A stretch of DNA of 64,000 bases. It comes from Castanea sativa. Its lineage: Eukaryota > Streptophyta > Magnoliopsida > Fagales > Fagaceae. The notes beneath the pieces were generated by a model, which worked only from the letters and a program-made list of their open reading frames with translations, had not been told where the DNA came from and did not search any database. Position numbers and translations under genes: made by a program. The stretch covers positions 7,842,001 to 7,906,000 of the forward strand of contig NC_134017.1 in the NCBI RefSeq assembly GCF_040712315.1, given 5' to 3'. Shown here piece after piece: positions 34,645-47,087 of the stretch (position 1 is its first letter; every line of letters starts with the position of its first letter).

Positions 34645-36999
34645 AAAGTTACAACAGGCTAGAAGGCTATGACAGTACCAACATCAGCTTCACCATCTAA
34701 ACATATAGCTTGGCTGGCTTCCTTGTGAAGTATTTCACCATCAAGCTTGTAAACAATGAGGTCCTTTAGTCTTTCAAAGACTTCAGCACAATTCAATGAT
34801 GTGCAGAAAAATCATTAGTAATTGGTACTTTAATGGGAGAACTAGAACACACATGACAAACCCACAAGCTTTAAGTAATCAGAACCAAATGTCGAAATTT
34901 TGTAATAATTAATTGAGACTTCTTCTATACCTAAACAGAAGATAGATACTTAAAACCCAAATAATGCAATTATGGTAAAAAAAATATGCGTTGTACATAT
35001 AAACCATTCTCTTCACAAATTCATAATTTATATTATAAAAATTAAAATGACATAAATTGCATTCTAACTTCATGTGTTTTCTACATGTAGGCCAAAAAGG
35101 GCATTGTTTAGCTATGTTTATAGTGGCATTAGTAAAAACAGTTCATTTTTGACAATTTGATTAAAAAAAAAACTTATTAAATATGAGGAGCAGTTCAATA
35201 ATTATTGAAGACAACAAGGTCAACAAGAAAAATCAAATGAAAGTGTCAAATGATGGAAATGTCAAGAGCCTCTGCACCACAAGATGCAGAAGAGTGTGGC
35301 GATACATGATCATGAATATCAAATTAAGTGCAGCAGACAACCCAAAGCAATGTTGCCACCAAAGGAAACCTAAGGAATTTCACAACTGTTAGACAAGCAA
35401 CTCAGCAGAAGACAACAATACAGATTTCTGGATTTTGATGTTTTCCTGTAATAAGAAATTTATCCAAGCTCAACAAGTACATATACTCCAGTACATTAAG
35501 CAAAAACTGATAGTCTTGCAATCAAATCCGGGTGCTGAAAACATTCTAATTTGATTCCAGTACAGCGACTATGATATGGGATCCTACTTGTATGCGCAAT
35601 TGTAATGAATTTTGTAACAAGCAAACATATTTGACAGCTGTGTATTATGGAACTGGCACCCAGTTGAAGCCCTCTCATGCAACCTCTGATGCGGCAAGGG
35701 TTGATTTGATGTTATTGGGAAATATATTCAAGAAAAAAGTTTGAAACATTAACCATATAATTAAATGAACACCGATTAGTTCTTACCACATAAAGGAGAT
35801 TAAACTGGAGGGCATAAGTCCAGCTTGGAGGACATCCTTGTACTTCATGAGATATTGATCCCCTTTTTTTTTCCCACATATCCATGTATTTGTTAGCCAA
35901 CAGCATGACATCCAAATACTAAAATGAGAATTGATCATAATCTAGCACTTTCTTGCAGTAAAATAATCTGAACCTCTATATGTGTTACCTCCAATACAAT
36001 GACTTCCAATCAAGGCCCTGTCGAATATCAATCAAAACTTAGAACTTCACATAACCTTTAATCAATTTGGTTTCCAAGGATTCAATCCAAATAATTTCAT
36101 GTTTTAGGTTACAAACTGGTTGAATTCCTTGTTTAGCTGCAATAAGAATGGCATTCAAAAAAGAACAAATACTACTTTAGAGCTTTAACTTCAGTGAAAA
36201 GAAGCCAAGAGATATTCTAGAAGGTATTAAAAGCATCAGAGCATATTATCTTTCCAAAAAAAATTTATAAAATAACCAATTCATCTAAGAATATTAATTT
36301 AGAAGTAAAAAGGTTAAAAATTATAGAACGAATCACATCACAAACACAAAAACATGATTTCAAGAAAGGCCTTATAGAAGCTAGAGATAACACAACTCCC
36401 AATTGAGGCCTCATAGAATCAATTTAAGTATCCCCAAGGCATCTTTCTTTTGTTGACACTTCAATTCAAAAGTGATTGGATGTTGACTTCAACTCTACTT
36501 GAATAACTTTAAATATTTTAAATAATTAAATTTGTTTAAGGAAACAATTAAAGAAGTTAGGGTAATCAACGGACAAATCAAAAGATCATTCCTTCAAATC
36601 AATATAATCCCCCTACTTCAAGGATGAGCCACAAGAAAATTCAAAGATCCTGAACATCTCAAGCTGCACTCACACAACTTCAAGCTTATAATGCAACATT
36701 GGAAAAGGGTTTTCTATTACAAACAGAATCTTACCAGGATAGTCCGTAGGTTGGCCATTCCTGCCAACAGCAAAACCAAGGCCACTCTGACAAGGAGCAG
36801 CTATTGGTTGTGGAGGCAGTTCTTGTGCCTCATTTATCCTTTTAGTATAAGGCAGAAGAATTTCATTTATACACATGGAGAAACTTTTAATTTGAGCATG
36901 AATGTTTTCTTGGACCTGCTTCTGTTGATCAGTAAGAGAGGCTTTACAAACCATTTCATTGAACCCCTTTGCTTTTGCCTCATCAGCATCCCTTCCCAA
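34645..36999 (-). pseudogene. SET-domain-like protein fragment, copy B
   Basis: Exon 1 (36,735-36,999) is open and the best preserved: GRDADEAKAKGFNEMVCKAS, then [37 protein letters not shown] and a good splice donor (GTAAGA). Exon 2 (about 34,645-34,800) reads CAEVFERLKDLIVYKLDGEI, then LHKEASQ, CLDGEADVGTVIAF and a stop where family members continue with Y. Copies A and B share a 17-bp deletion at the start of exon 2 relative to copy C. The C-terminal part is missing, so this is a fragment even though exon 1 itself is intact. Confidence 0.6.
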
Positions 37000-38502
37000 A
37001 CAGTTAATGAGAAAAAAAAATTGAGATTAAAGGAAAACCAATGAAGTAGTACACTGAATGACAAAGGCGAAACCAATATAGGCAAGTTATGTCACATCTA
37101 CTATTATTTGGCTGTTATCACCTTGCAAGTAATACAACTTTTTCAGTAATTAAGATTTAAGAAGTTTTGAAACCAATATAGGCACAAAAATTATATTTAA
37201 TAGTGGTGATCCAACCTAAAATTCTTAATCATTATAATACTACATTCACTTCTATCTTTAAATACCTCAGAGACAAGAACTAGAAAATAGTTGATGCCCA
37301 ACCATAAACTTTATATGCTAAGGTTATGTTTGTGTTAGATTAATATGTAAATTTAATTTCAACAAACAACTTATGTAAAGTTTTTTAAAGCCTCACTTTT
37401 TTTAACTATAGTTGTATTTTTAAACAAAGTAAGGCAGTCAAAATAAGGTCATCCAAACACAATCTCAATGATAATTTACCACTTCTTTCGAGTAAATTTA
37501 AAATAAAAATAAATAAAAATAAAAATCCTTAACTAATGCATTCACTTATTACAAATAAATCTGACACAATATACGACAATTGATAGGGTTGAAACTTAGG
37601 GAATAGTCTTTTTTTATATCATTACTATTATTATTGGAATATTATGCATTCATTAAGTTTTGAATCAAAACCTTACCCTCTATCTCATTATTATGGAAGA
37701 GGAAGTCATTTGAGGTAAATCTCATTGTTATGGTAAATTTGCTTTAATTCATTTGACCATAACATCAAAATCCATACAATTTCTACTTCAAACATAATCA
37801 TGTATATCAACAAAATTGGGCAAAACATTCATTCAAGAGGTTAATATAAACCAATCAAATGGTCTACACTACTGATACGGTCCCTATCTTTTCACATTAC
37901 ATACAACATCCTTAGTGGAATTGGCTAGTACCAACAGCCGCATATAGTTCATATGCAAAGGTAACAAACAAGATAATTCAGATGACAAAGTCATAGTTAC
38001 ACTGACCTGGTATATATATAGAAACAATTTATTTCTGTCCGCTTCTAATTGTAATTGTCTTGATTGCAAGAGTTTTCACAGCCTGTGAATATTTTTTGCA
38101 AAAGAGCAAAATGGTCATACAAAAGCACAAAAAAAAGAAGAAGAAGAAGAAGAAGAAGATAAGAAAGCATAGCATAAATGAAAGAAAGTTTTAAACTTTA
38201 TGACTAATATTGTTATCAAAAACCCAACTCAATTCAATAACAGTCATAGATTTGGCTCAATTGAATAGAGTTTGCTGAGAAACCCATTTTTGAAATAGGG
38301 AACAGTATTTTCAGTAAAACTGTTATGTCATAAACCAAGGCTAAAGTTATGTCATATTAGTGAAATAAAAACCAAATAACTATCACACTTAGCTATGAAA
38401 TAAATTGTATATTCAAAGTAGCTTACTACAACATAAACATGAAAGAAACAATATTAAGGACATATAACTTGAAGCAATACCTTTTGGCTAGATATCGATG
38501 CC
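37000..38502. other. Spacer between SET-like fragment and RLP, copy B
   Basis: Same content as 2,829-4,367: a MITE-like block at about 37,320-37,480 and a (GAA)n run at about 38,131-38,160. No gene. Confidence 0.6.
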
Positions 38503-41110
38503 TCACTTGCTAAGGTAGACTCTTAGCTTTTCCACTAAATTCATCTTTATCATTGTAGTCACATAAATCCAATCTTTTATTTCATCGGCAAATCTAAAAT
38601 AAGCATGCCTCCAAGTCCTATTAAAGAAGAGAGCTCCACAAATTGCCCAAAAGCCAATTGCGAATCCAACTCCCATACCAATGTAGAAGCTGGAGTTTTT
38701 AGAATCATCTTCAACACTGCCAATTGGTGATTTATTCAAAGATTGTTCCTCAATTGTGCAGCTATTTGGAAGAGGATCACCACATAACTGAGGATTTCCA
38801 ATGTACCTAAGGGCATCAAATGATTGAAGCTGGGTGCTTGAAGGAATTCTACCTGAGAGGTTGTTGTATGACAAGTCCAAGAGACTAAGAAATATCAAAT
38901 TAGACATGCTTGGAGGAATTTCACCCGATAAATGATTTCGTGAGAGATCAACTGACTCTAACTCTTTTATACTCCCAATTTTTTCTGGTATCTTTCCCAT
39001 CAAATGATTTCGAGACAAATTCAAAAAACGTAATTCGAAAAGATCTGAAATCTCAGTAGGGATTGATCCAGACAAGTTGTGACTTGAAAGGTCTATGAGC
39101 CTAAGTAATTTAAGGTTCTCTTCGTATTCCATTTCTTTCCCTTTGGGACCCAACTGAACATTCTCAACATAGTATTCATATGCGTATGAATACAGAAAAG
39201 ACATAGAAAAAGATGAAATATAATAGGAATTTGGGAATGCCATGGCGCTAATATTTTTTAAGCAGTTTGGTATGGTTCCTAATAAGCTATTATTGGCAAG
39301 ATCCAATACTATAAGAGAAGAAAGTTGGCATATTTGTTGAGGTATATAACCTTTGAATTCACTTGATCTTAGACGGAGAACTGAAACATTTTTCATTTCT
39401 CCAATCCATAGTGGTATGATGGACAAATGATTATCACCCATATCAATGAGCCTCAGATTTGAGCATTTTTTCAACGATGAAGGAATATCTCCATAGATGC
39501 TATTGTTTTGTAAACGTAATGATTGGAGGTTAACTAAAGCCCCCATGGAGTAGGGAATTCCACCTACTAGATTATTGCTCCCTAAGTTTAAATGGATCAA
39601 AGATTGCCAATACTTCCAGCAGTGAGAAAGTTCTCCTGATAAGAGATTGTTTGATGCATCTAAAACTTCTAATTTATTCTTTCTAATTTTCTTTTGGCAT
39701 AAGAAACTAGAAATGGGTCCATAAAATGAGTTGTTAGCTATATTGAGCACTTGGACAGTAGAACTCAGAAAAATGTCTGATACATTACATTCTATGTGGT
39801 TGTTAGAAAGATTGATATGTGTAATGTTTGAAGTCAAATTCCAGAACCAACCCGGAGCTTTGCCTGAAATTCCTGACATGGACATATCTAAAAAACTGAG
39901 GGATTTTTGTGATTGTAGCCATGAAGGAAAATTAGGACCTATCTCGATTGAGCTCATGTAGGCATAGCCAAGTTGGAAGGGGGGAACCCAATTGGAATTG
40001 ACATTAAAGAACAAAGGTGCTTCAGACATATAGAGAAACTTTAATTTTGAGAGTTTTCTGAAATGCCCTTCATCTACGGTACCTGTTAAAGAATTTTTTC
40101 CAACATACAACTCCTCTAACTTAGAGAGAAGCCCAAGACTCTTTGGAATGGTGCCATTCAACTGATTTTGGTCGAGCAATAATGTTCTCATTCGAGATAA
40201 ATTCCCGACGGAAGAAGGTATAGGACCATTTAAAGAATTAAGTCCGAGATCAAGATGTTCTAATTTCTCTAAATTGAAAATGCTAGGCGGTATATTGCCT
40301 TTCAAAGAATTGTTGTACAGGCCAAGCCATAAGAGGCTTGTACTGAGATTAGAGAACCAATTAGGTATCTCATGATTGAAATGATTATCAAAAAGAGAAA
40401 GGACTCGAAGAGACGTGAAATTGACAAATCCAAGAGATGGATTCAGGCTATCAAGCTGACAATAGTACAAGTATAGCTCTGAAAGAGTTGGGAACTTACT
40501 CATTATTTGAAGCCAATCAACTTCTCTGTGAAGGTCAACTGAGTTCAGGTCAAGGTATTGAATGGCAGAGAGACCAGACATCCAACGAAGGTTATCTACA
40601 TAGAGGTCGGAATTATATCGAATAGACAGATAGCGAAGGCTTGAAAGGTTCCCAAGCTGATGAGGAATGAGTCCACAGAAGTTAGCACCATAGAGATCAA
40701 GATGTGTGAGACTGAACATTGAACCAAGGAAAGTTGGGATCGAAGTGCAATTAAAGTCATTGCCCCTCAAATCCAAGGAATTCAAATGTTCTAATTGGAG
40801 CAACGAACCACTAATCTCACCGCCTAACCTCGAATCATTGAGGTGGAGCTCAGAGACTCGGCCAATTTTCTTGTCGCAGAAAACTCCGTCCCAAATACAG
40901 CAATCTTTATGGTCAGACCAGGATGAGAGGACGTGGTCATGATCAGTGAGACCACGTTTGAGGGTTAGAAGGGCTTGCTTGTCTTTTTCATTGCAAGAGA
41001 CATTTGAGATTGACTCTGCTTTGAAGAAGAAGAAGCTTTAGACTGAAGGCAATGGGAAGGAACCATACTAAAAAAAGCACATGATGAAGAGTTGCAAAAG
41101 AGGCGGCCAT
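38503..41110 (-). pseudogene. LRR receptor-like protein, twin of 4,368-6,974, frameshifted
   Basis: Nearly the same protein as the intact gene from the LRR cap to the tail: last LRRs, cap NPQLCGDPLPNSC, transmembrane FYIGMGVGFAIGFWAICGAL, tail RHAYFRFADEIKDW. The original ATG (41,108-41,110) opens MAASFATLHHVLFLVWFLPI, but one extra T at 41,037-41,039 (plus strand) shifts the frame within the signal peptide. The LRR frame has a stop (TAA) immediately upstream and no ATG before the LRRs. Apart from this base the whole frame is open, so the damage is recent, or is an allele or a sequencing error. As read, no secreted receptor can be made. Confidence 0.88.
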
Positions 41111-41225
41111 GGTAATGAATTGAAGGAAGGGAAGTTTGAAGGAAGAAAAGCTGAAATATGAGTAGTGGAGGTGATGTAATTGAATGTTACTGCAGCTCGT
41201 GATAATATATAGGGATTCTTCATTA

Positions 41226-41764
41226 TTATTATATTATTTTAAACAAGACTTTGACTTGTTGACTTAAGCCAAATGCCAAACACCAATTACCAATACTCTT
41301 GTTTGTTTCATGATTAGGTAAGGTTCATTAGTTTCTTTCAGAATCATGTGTGGCCAGTGCAAGTTGATGTTTTGGTTCCCTCCTAAGTTTATATATTATT
41401 GTTGTAGTGTGGTGTAAATGCACGAGGATAATAAAAAATTTTAGAAGAAATTCAAATTATTTATGGTATTAATTTATATTTTTTTTATCTTTACATTTTT
41501 ATAAATTTTGTAATGATTTTTCATTATATATATATATATAATTTAATTAATTTTAGACTTCTAAATATTTTACTTGTCACAAAAATAAAAATAAAAATTT
41601 TTCAAAAGAGGAGGCCATATATATAGTGATTTTATAAACCCTTTCTCATTTTTCTTATTATTATATTATTTTAATAAAGACCTTGATTTGTTGATTTGTG
41701 CTTTTATATTATTTTAAGCCAAACCCACAAGGATCAACACTAACCACTCAAGTGATGAGATGTA
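41226..41764. other. RLP flank, no gene
   Basis: Holds 'ccaaatgccaaacaccaatt' as in the other RLP flanks, a short (TA)n at about 41,528-41,540, and 41,635-41,700, which matches 7,078-7,145. No coding sequence. Confidence 0.45.
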
Positions 41765-41995
41765 CAGTCCGTTTGGGAAGAAATTTTTTTTTTTTTTTTT
41801 TTTTTGAGAATCTGGGAAGAAATTTATTTAATTTTGTAGTTTTTTTTTTTTTACTATTTATGGGTCTCTATGTATAATTGGTACTATTTATAGGTCTCAT
41901 TGTATTATTCAACTAGCTTTTAACTTTTTCTTTTTTACATTTTTAGTAAAAAAAAATTCAATTTCAACTAAATAAATTGTTCTTAAACGAACCCG
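41765..41995. mobile_element. hAT-like MITE with T-runs
   Basis: The left end 'cagtccgtttgggaag' and the right end 'gttcttaaacgaacc' are imperfect inverted repeats. The interior is rich in T and A runs. The right two thirds recur at about 49,400-49,570 with an imperfect end (gttctcaaataaacc). Class is inferred from end sequence. Confidence 0.5.
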
Positions 41996-41999
41996 TAGT

Positions 42000-43165
42000 A
42001 TTAGATTCATTTCAGAACCATCTTTCACGTAATAATGTAGAGATTTTCCATTAAAGACAAAACTTAGGTATAGTACTTTAGGTCCTGTTCCTTAGGTTCC
42101 CCTCTTAAGATTTAGCCATGTGACCACTTAATTAAAAAATACACTTTCATTCCATAAGAAAAAATCCACATGGCAGAATCTTAACAGGGGAACCTAAGGA
42201 ACAGCACTTAAGTACTATACCTAAGTCTTGCCCTTCCATTAATATCATAATCATCTAGAATTTGAATTATTGAATTTTTGTTTTTATTGGGTGACTTGTT
42301 GACCATTAATCTATTATGCAATATTTTCCACCATGTGACATAATTTTCATGTAGGGCCAAAAATTCATGTTGAGGAAATTGCTCAGCACACACAAGTGAA
42401 GAGATGTAGTGTTAGGTTCATTTGACAATCATCTTTCATGTAACCGCATAGAGATTTTTCAACAACATCAATATCATTAAGCACTTGTCTTGTTGACATC
42501 TTTTTGTTTTTTAGTTGGATGACTTGTTGACCATTAATCTTTTATGCAATATTTTCCACCATGTAACATAATTTCATGTAAGGCCCAAAATTCATGAACT
42601 TAAGCCTCATGGTTGAGTAGAATATCATGTGAATGTGCTCTTAATGGCATGATTAAATTAGTGATAATATTGGCTTTAAGCCAAACCCCCCAAAAAATCA
42701 ATGCCCACCACACACAAGTGATGAGATGTGGTGTTAGGTTCATTTGACAACCGTCTCTCACATAATAGCGTAGAGATTTTTTATCAATATCAAAATCATC
42801 AAGAATTTGACTTATTGACATCTTTTGTTTTTTGGTTGTGTGACTTATTGACCATTAATTTTCATCTAAGACCATAAATTCATGTTAAGTACATTTGTTT
42901 AGAACTTGAGGCTCATGATGGAGTAAAATATCTTGCGTATGTGCTCTTAATGACATGATTAAATTAGTGATAATATAGGCTTTAAGCAAAACCCCCATAG
43001 ATCAATGCTCACCACTCATAAGTGATGAGATGTTGCGTTAGGTTCATTTGACATTCATCTTTCAAGTAACCGCGTAGAGATTATCCATCAATGTCAGAAT
43101 CATCTAGAATTTGTCTCTCTTTTTTTGACTTGTTGACCATTGATCCATTATGCAATATTTTCCAC
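42000..43165. repeat. Dispersed ~300-bp repeat, four degenerate units
   Basis: 'gacttgttgaccattaatc' or variants occur at about 42,292, 42,520, 42,841 and 43,127. Between them lie 'gtgataatat.ggctttaagc', 'cacacacaagtgatgagatg' and 'aggttcatttgac'. The block resembles 49,575-50,365 over most of its length, ending at the shared 'ccactattaggggcggctctac'. Confidence 0.85.
42055..42233. mobile_element. 179-bp foldback MITE (Mutator-like) with 9-bp TSD
   Basis: Inverted repeats of about 70 bp make up most of the element (acttaggtatagtact ... agtactatacctaagt; ccttaggttccc ... gggaacctaagg). It is flanked by ttccattaa at 42,046-42,054 and 42,234-42,242. The paralogous site at 49,617-49,640 (agattttccatcaatatcat) is the empty target, which confirms the exact insertion. 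Confidence 0.92.
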
Positions 43166-43388
43166 TATTAGGGGCGGCTCTACTTGTTAATCGGGGTCGT
43201 GACCACCTTGACTTGAATTTTATTTTTTATATATATACCTTAAAAAATTAAATTTTAAATTAATATGGGTTGTTGACCACCCTAAAAATGATTTGTGACC
43301 ACTCTAAAAAAATCTTGAACACCCTAAATAAAAATTTGAGCCATTAAAAATAAAATTTTGGTCCAATGAAGATTGAACCAAAAAATTG

Positions 43389-43559
43389 TGAGAAGTGCTA
43401 TGTTAACAACATTTTCACAAATAAATCTTAAGTGGCATATTATTATTGGCTAATAGTAGTGAACAAAAAGATAATTTTATTGCTAATTTCAAATTAGAAC
43501 CAATAACAACTTACCAGTTAGGGTTTGTTATGAAAATATAGTAAATATAGCACTTCTCA
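43389..43559. mobile_element. 171-bp MITE with 13-bp perfect TIR
   Basis: Begins TGAGAAGTGCTAT and ends with its exact reverse complement ATAGCACTTCTCA. The 7-bp repeat aaaattg lies on each side (43,382-43,388; 43,560-43,566). Related sequence at 54,985-55,155. Confidence 0.85.
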
Positions 43560-43566
43560 AAAATTG

Positions 43567-44270
43567 CCCAAACACATACAAATTAGCCCAAAAGCCCAAA
43601 TCAAATGTTTAGTTGTGATTTTTTTAAATTTTGATTTCAAAAGGCATATTTTAAAATCATTATATATTTTTTTCTAAAAAACACATTTTCAAATAGTTAG
43701 TCATTTAGTCTGTTCGTGCTTGCTTTAGTCTTCTACTGAATTTGTTGAATTTATTTGATACATTTTCTACACATGCATATGCACTTAATTAATACCTGAA
43801 TACTTTGTAGAACATGATTAATGTAACAGTTGAATGCCTAAGTTGAATATATTGAATAAACTTATAGTTTACTCTTTACTCTTTTGCTAGCACTCTGAAC
43901 AAATTTCTTATAAGGAAATCACTTGTATTTCGAGATTCATTTTCCAAGAAAATTCGTATTGGCTTGAATAATTTTCTTTTAGATCCTAGGATATGGGAAA
44001 ATGTTTCATCTTAATGATCAAGATGAAATAAGAAGAGCATATTTATAAAGAGGTTCTTGTCAACCTCTTGGCCATAATTTCCTTTTAAAAAAAATTGTGG
44101 AGTATTGTGTCAATTTAATCCTAATTAGTTTAAAGAATACAAAAATTAGTTGGAACATATCATAAAAAGGGATAATGCATTTTGTGTTATTTTTACTTAT
44201 TTTGGTAAGGTATTAGTAATTGAATGGGAGATCAACAGTTTAATGATTGCTTAGTTGTGTACATTGACAA
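43567..44270. other. Intergenic, nothing recognised
   Basis: AT-rich, no gene, no clear repeat end. Confidence 0.4.
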
Positions 44271-44305
44271 AGATAATCAATCAATCAATATATATATAAA
44301 AGGAG

Positions 44306-44336
44306 ACCTCATACAGAAGTGTATGAGGTCTTTCCA
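44306..44336. other. Short perfect hairpin
   Basis: AGACCTCATAC and GTATGAGGTCT form an 11-bp stem with a short loop, just after 'tcaatatatatataaaagg'. The following 'ctaattttgcatttagc' recurs at about 48,630. It may be the 5' end of an unrecognised element (Helitron-like TC start). No 3' end was found. Confidence 0.4.
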
Positions 44337-44799
44337 AGTGGTGCACTAATTTTGCATTTAGCATTTTTTTACCTCTTTCATTAAGCTTTTCTATATCAAT
44401 ATGTGCTGTGATGGTCCCAAGTATTTTCACTTTTCAATTTTCTATTAAAAAGTGAGAATACACAATTTGACCGATTCCTCAATATTTTATACTTTTTTTC
44501 TTTTTTGATGAAGTTTCATACTTTTGTCACAACCCATAATTTTGAGAAACATTTGTGTTCTAGAAATTTTCTTAGCACAATCCTTCAAACGGTCCCATTA
44601 TTTTTTCAAAGAAGACCTTTCTTTCAAAGAAATTGTTTTAATGCAATCATTTTATGTACAACTTTCTCTTCTTCCCTTTCCCTTCCTTTACTTTCTCCTC
44701 CCTTCTTTCCTTTTCATCTCCCTTACAACCAAACAAGATACTAGTTTCCAAATTCAACTAATAAATTTTTTTTTGAGGATATTAATAAAAAGAGTCTGA

Positions 44800-45060
44800 A
44801 TTTGATAAGAATGTGGTGTAAATTTTGTGTTTTACACCATCCAATAAGAGATGTCACATCAGCTTTTTATTTAAAACTCAGTACATCATACTACAATTAA
44901 TAACATCTTAATAAACTCCCAATTTGGCTGAATTTTCAGATGAGTATTATAATTGATTGAGTGTGGTTGTGCTTATTTTTTAATACATGATAAGATGATG
45001 TGACATGTTGTGATTAGAAAGTGTAAAACTTGGGTTTTAAACCACATCTTTATAAAATTT
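44800..45060. mobile_element. ~260-bp MITE
   Basis: Imperfect inverted repeats of about 65 bp: 'tttgataagaatgtggtgta ... gatgtcacatcag' on the left, and on the right 'gatgatgtgacatg ... accacatctttataaa'. No coding sequence. The target duplication is not clear. Confidence 0.65.
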
Positions 45061-45062
45061 AA

Positions 45063-45729
45063 TCTTCAATAAAAATATGTAAAAAACATGTTTGATTACT
45101 GTTTTAGTCTTTACACTTGTATAATGTATCGAAATCGTTTTTAACATCTTAAATGTGTCAATTTTGTTTCTAAACTTTTTGTATTTTGTCAAAATAATCC
45201 TTATGATTAAGCGGTACATGAAAAGAATTGATTTATCTAACATTAATATCAAAATAATATTTTTATGCCATCTAAGCTATGCTTTGAATTATCACGTGTC
45301 CTTAATTAGAAAATAAAATAAAATATTTGAAAATATATTAATTGCATCTCCATAAGTAAACGAGATGTCATTTTAGTAGCAGAAATTGAAAATTTCTTTT
45401 CTTTTCTTTTCGTCTGCTTTCTTACCAACCAAATGGGGTATAAGTCTTGACTTTTTAGTTAAAGTGCTTATGAACATCATCTACAAAACATACTATTTAC
45501 CTAATTTTAAAATGAAAATTAAAAAAAAAAAAGGAAAAGCCAAATGTCCATTTTTTACATTATCATTTTTTTAAGAAGTTAAAGTTATTGCCAATTATAT
45601 TATAAAAATCTTGTAAACTAACATTTTAATGAATATAATTAGTGTCATGTCAACAAGGTAATAAATCAATTTCCTAATTATTTTCCTATTTTTTGTTTAA
45701 AAATTGATACATCCATTTAATAAAAGTAA
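45063..45729. other. Intergenic, nothing recognised
   Basis: AT-rich. Short open frames here have low-complexity translations and no motif. Confidence 0.4.
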
Positions 45730-45777
45730 TGTGTAATCCCGTGCATATGCACATGTACATTTAAAAACAATCACAAT

Positions 45778-45811
<34 letters not shown>

Positions 45812-46043
45812 TTAAAATCTAATTGGATCTAGTCTCTCCGGTTTTTTTACCAAATAATTTACTTGCTACAAAAATTAAAAAATTAGATGGGACACATGAC
45901 ACAAAATTGAACTCTAATTAAAATTCAATTTAGAATCTAATTGAATTTACACTCTTTGATTTTTGTACCTAATAATTCATTTGACACACAAATTTAAAAA
46001 TTAGATGAGACACATGGCGCAAAATTAGACTCCAATATATAGA
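45730..46043 (-). mobile_element. Short Helitron-like element
   Basis: The minus strand starts TCTATATATTGGAGTCTAAT at 46,043 after host A. Near 45,740-45,755 it has the palindromic GTGCATATGCAC followed by GGGATTACA, as seen near Helitron 3' ends, but CTAG is not intact. Contains a (TA)n run at about 45,780-45,808. Confidence 0.4.
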
Positions 46044-47031
46044 TGTATAGCAACCTACCATCACTCTATTTAAAATTACATGTTGTTCATGAAATCATAG
46101 TCCCATATATGGTCCTTTTTTAGGAGCCACTATCTCATCAAAAAAAAAAAAAAGTTAGTATATTGCAATATATTTGGAATGATGAGTCTATCAGTATTTG
46201 GAATCAATGTTCTTAAATTGGACAGTAGCACAAAATTAGACAATAATTGGAATCCAATTTAAAATCTAATTAAATTTTCTCTTAGTTTTGGCTTTAATAT
46301 TATATATATATATATATATAGACTAGTTATCGGCCCATGCGTTGCACAATTTTTTTTGGTATGATCTTTTTTGGTAAATATTATGACTGAAGAACATTGT
46401 TTTAGGGAAAAAAAACTTCTTTCATTTTTATGCAGTGATTTTAAGAAATACAATGAAGGGTTTTATGATAAATTTTGTTAATTTTATGAAATACATTTAT
46501 ATAAAATAAAACTCATAAAATGCATAAGATATACGTAAAGGCATAATTCATGACTACGCATGAAAGTTATTGTATTTTTTAATTTCTATTAGCCAGATCA
46601 CATTTCTTAAATAAATTGAACAACCATTTCATCACCCCATTGTGCACGTAATGATTGGAATGTTGTTAGTTAGTTTAATTGAACAATATTGTGTTTATTC
46701 TTTTTTTAAACTACAATTGATAATTCACAACATGAGTAAACAACTTATTGAGTATTGCAAAAGATACAAATATGAATATTAACATGAGTATGAACATGAA
46801 GGGAGATTTCTATTCATTTTCTTGAAGAAAAAATGTACTTAAAAAAAATTCCAAACCTAATTAGGTAAAGAAGAATCAAGTTAATGATAGCAAAATCAAT
46901 AAACCAAAAATTTTAGGAGCCTAAGAGTAGCCATTACTCATTTGAAAAAACCCAAAATACTCAAGGTTAAAAAAAAAAAAAAAAAAGTCATTCACTCCAC
47001 CCTTCCATCGCAACTGCTTTTGCTCAAGGAA

Positions 47032-47087
<56 letters not shown>

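Larger units (their letters stand above)
34430..41225. repeat. Segmental duplication, copy B (SET-like fragment + RLP)
   Basis: Second copy of the ~7-kb unit of 1-7,080. The left boundary is near 'tctctaagaatagttgtac' (34,437), directly next to SET-like copy C. The right boundary is just past the RLP promoter. Same gene order and orientation as copy A. Confidence 0.9.

Noticed and set aside
46321..47083. Helitron on the minus strand ending at 46,323
   Set aside because: The CTAGT end and GC-rich stretch look right, but the only 5' candidate is a plain TA repeat, so I did not call the element.
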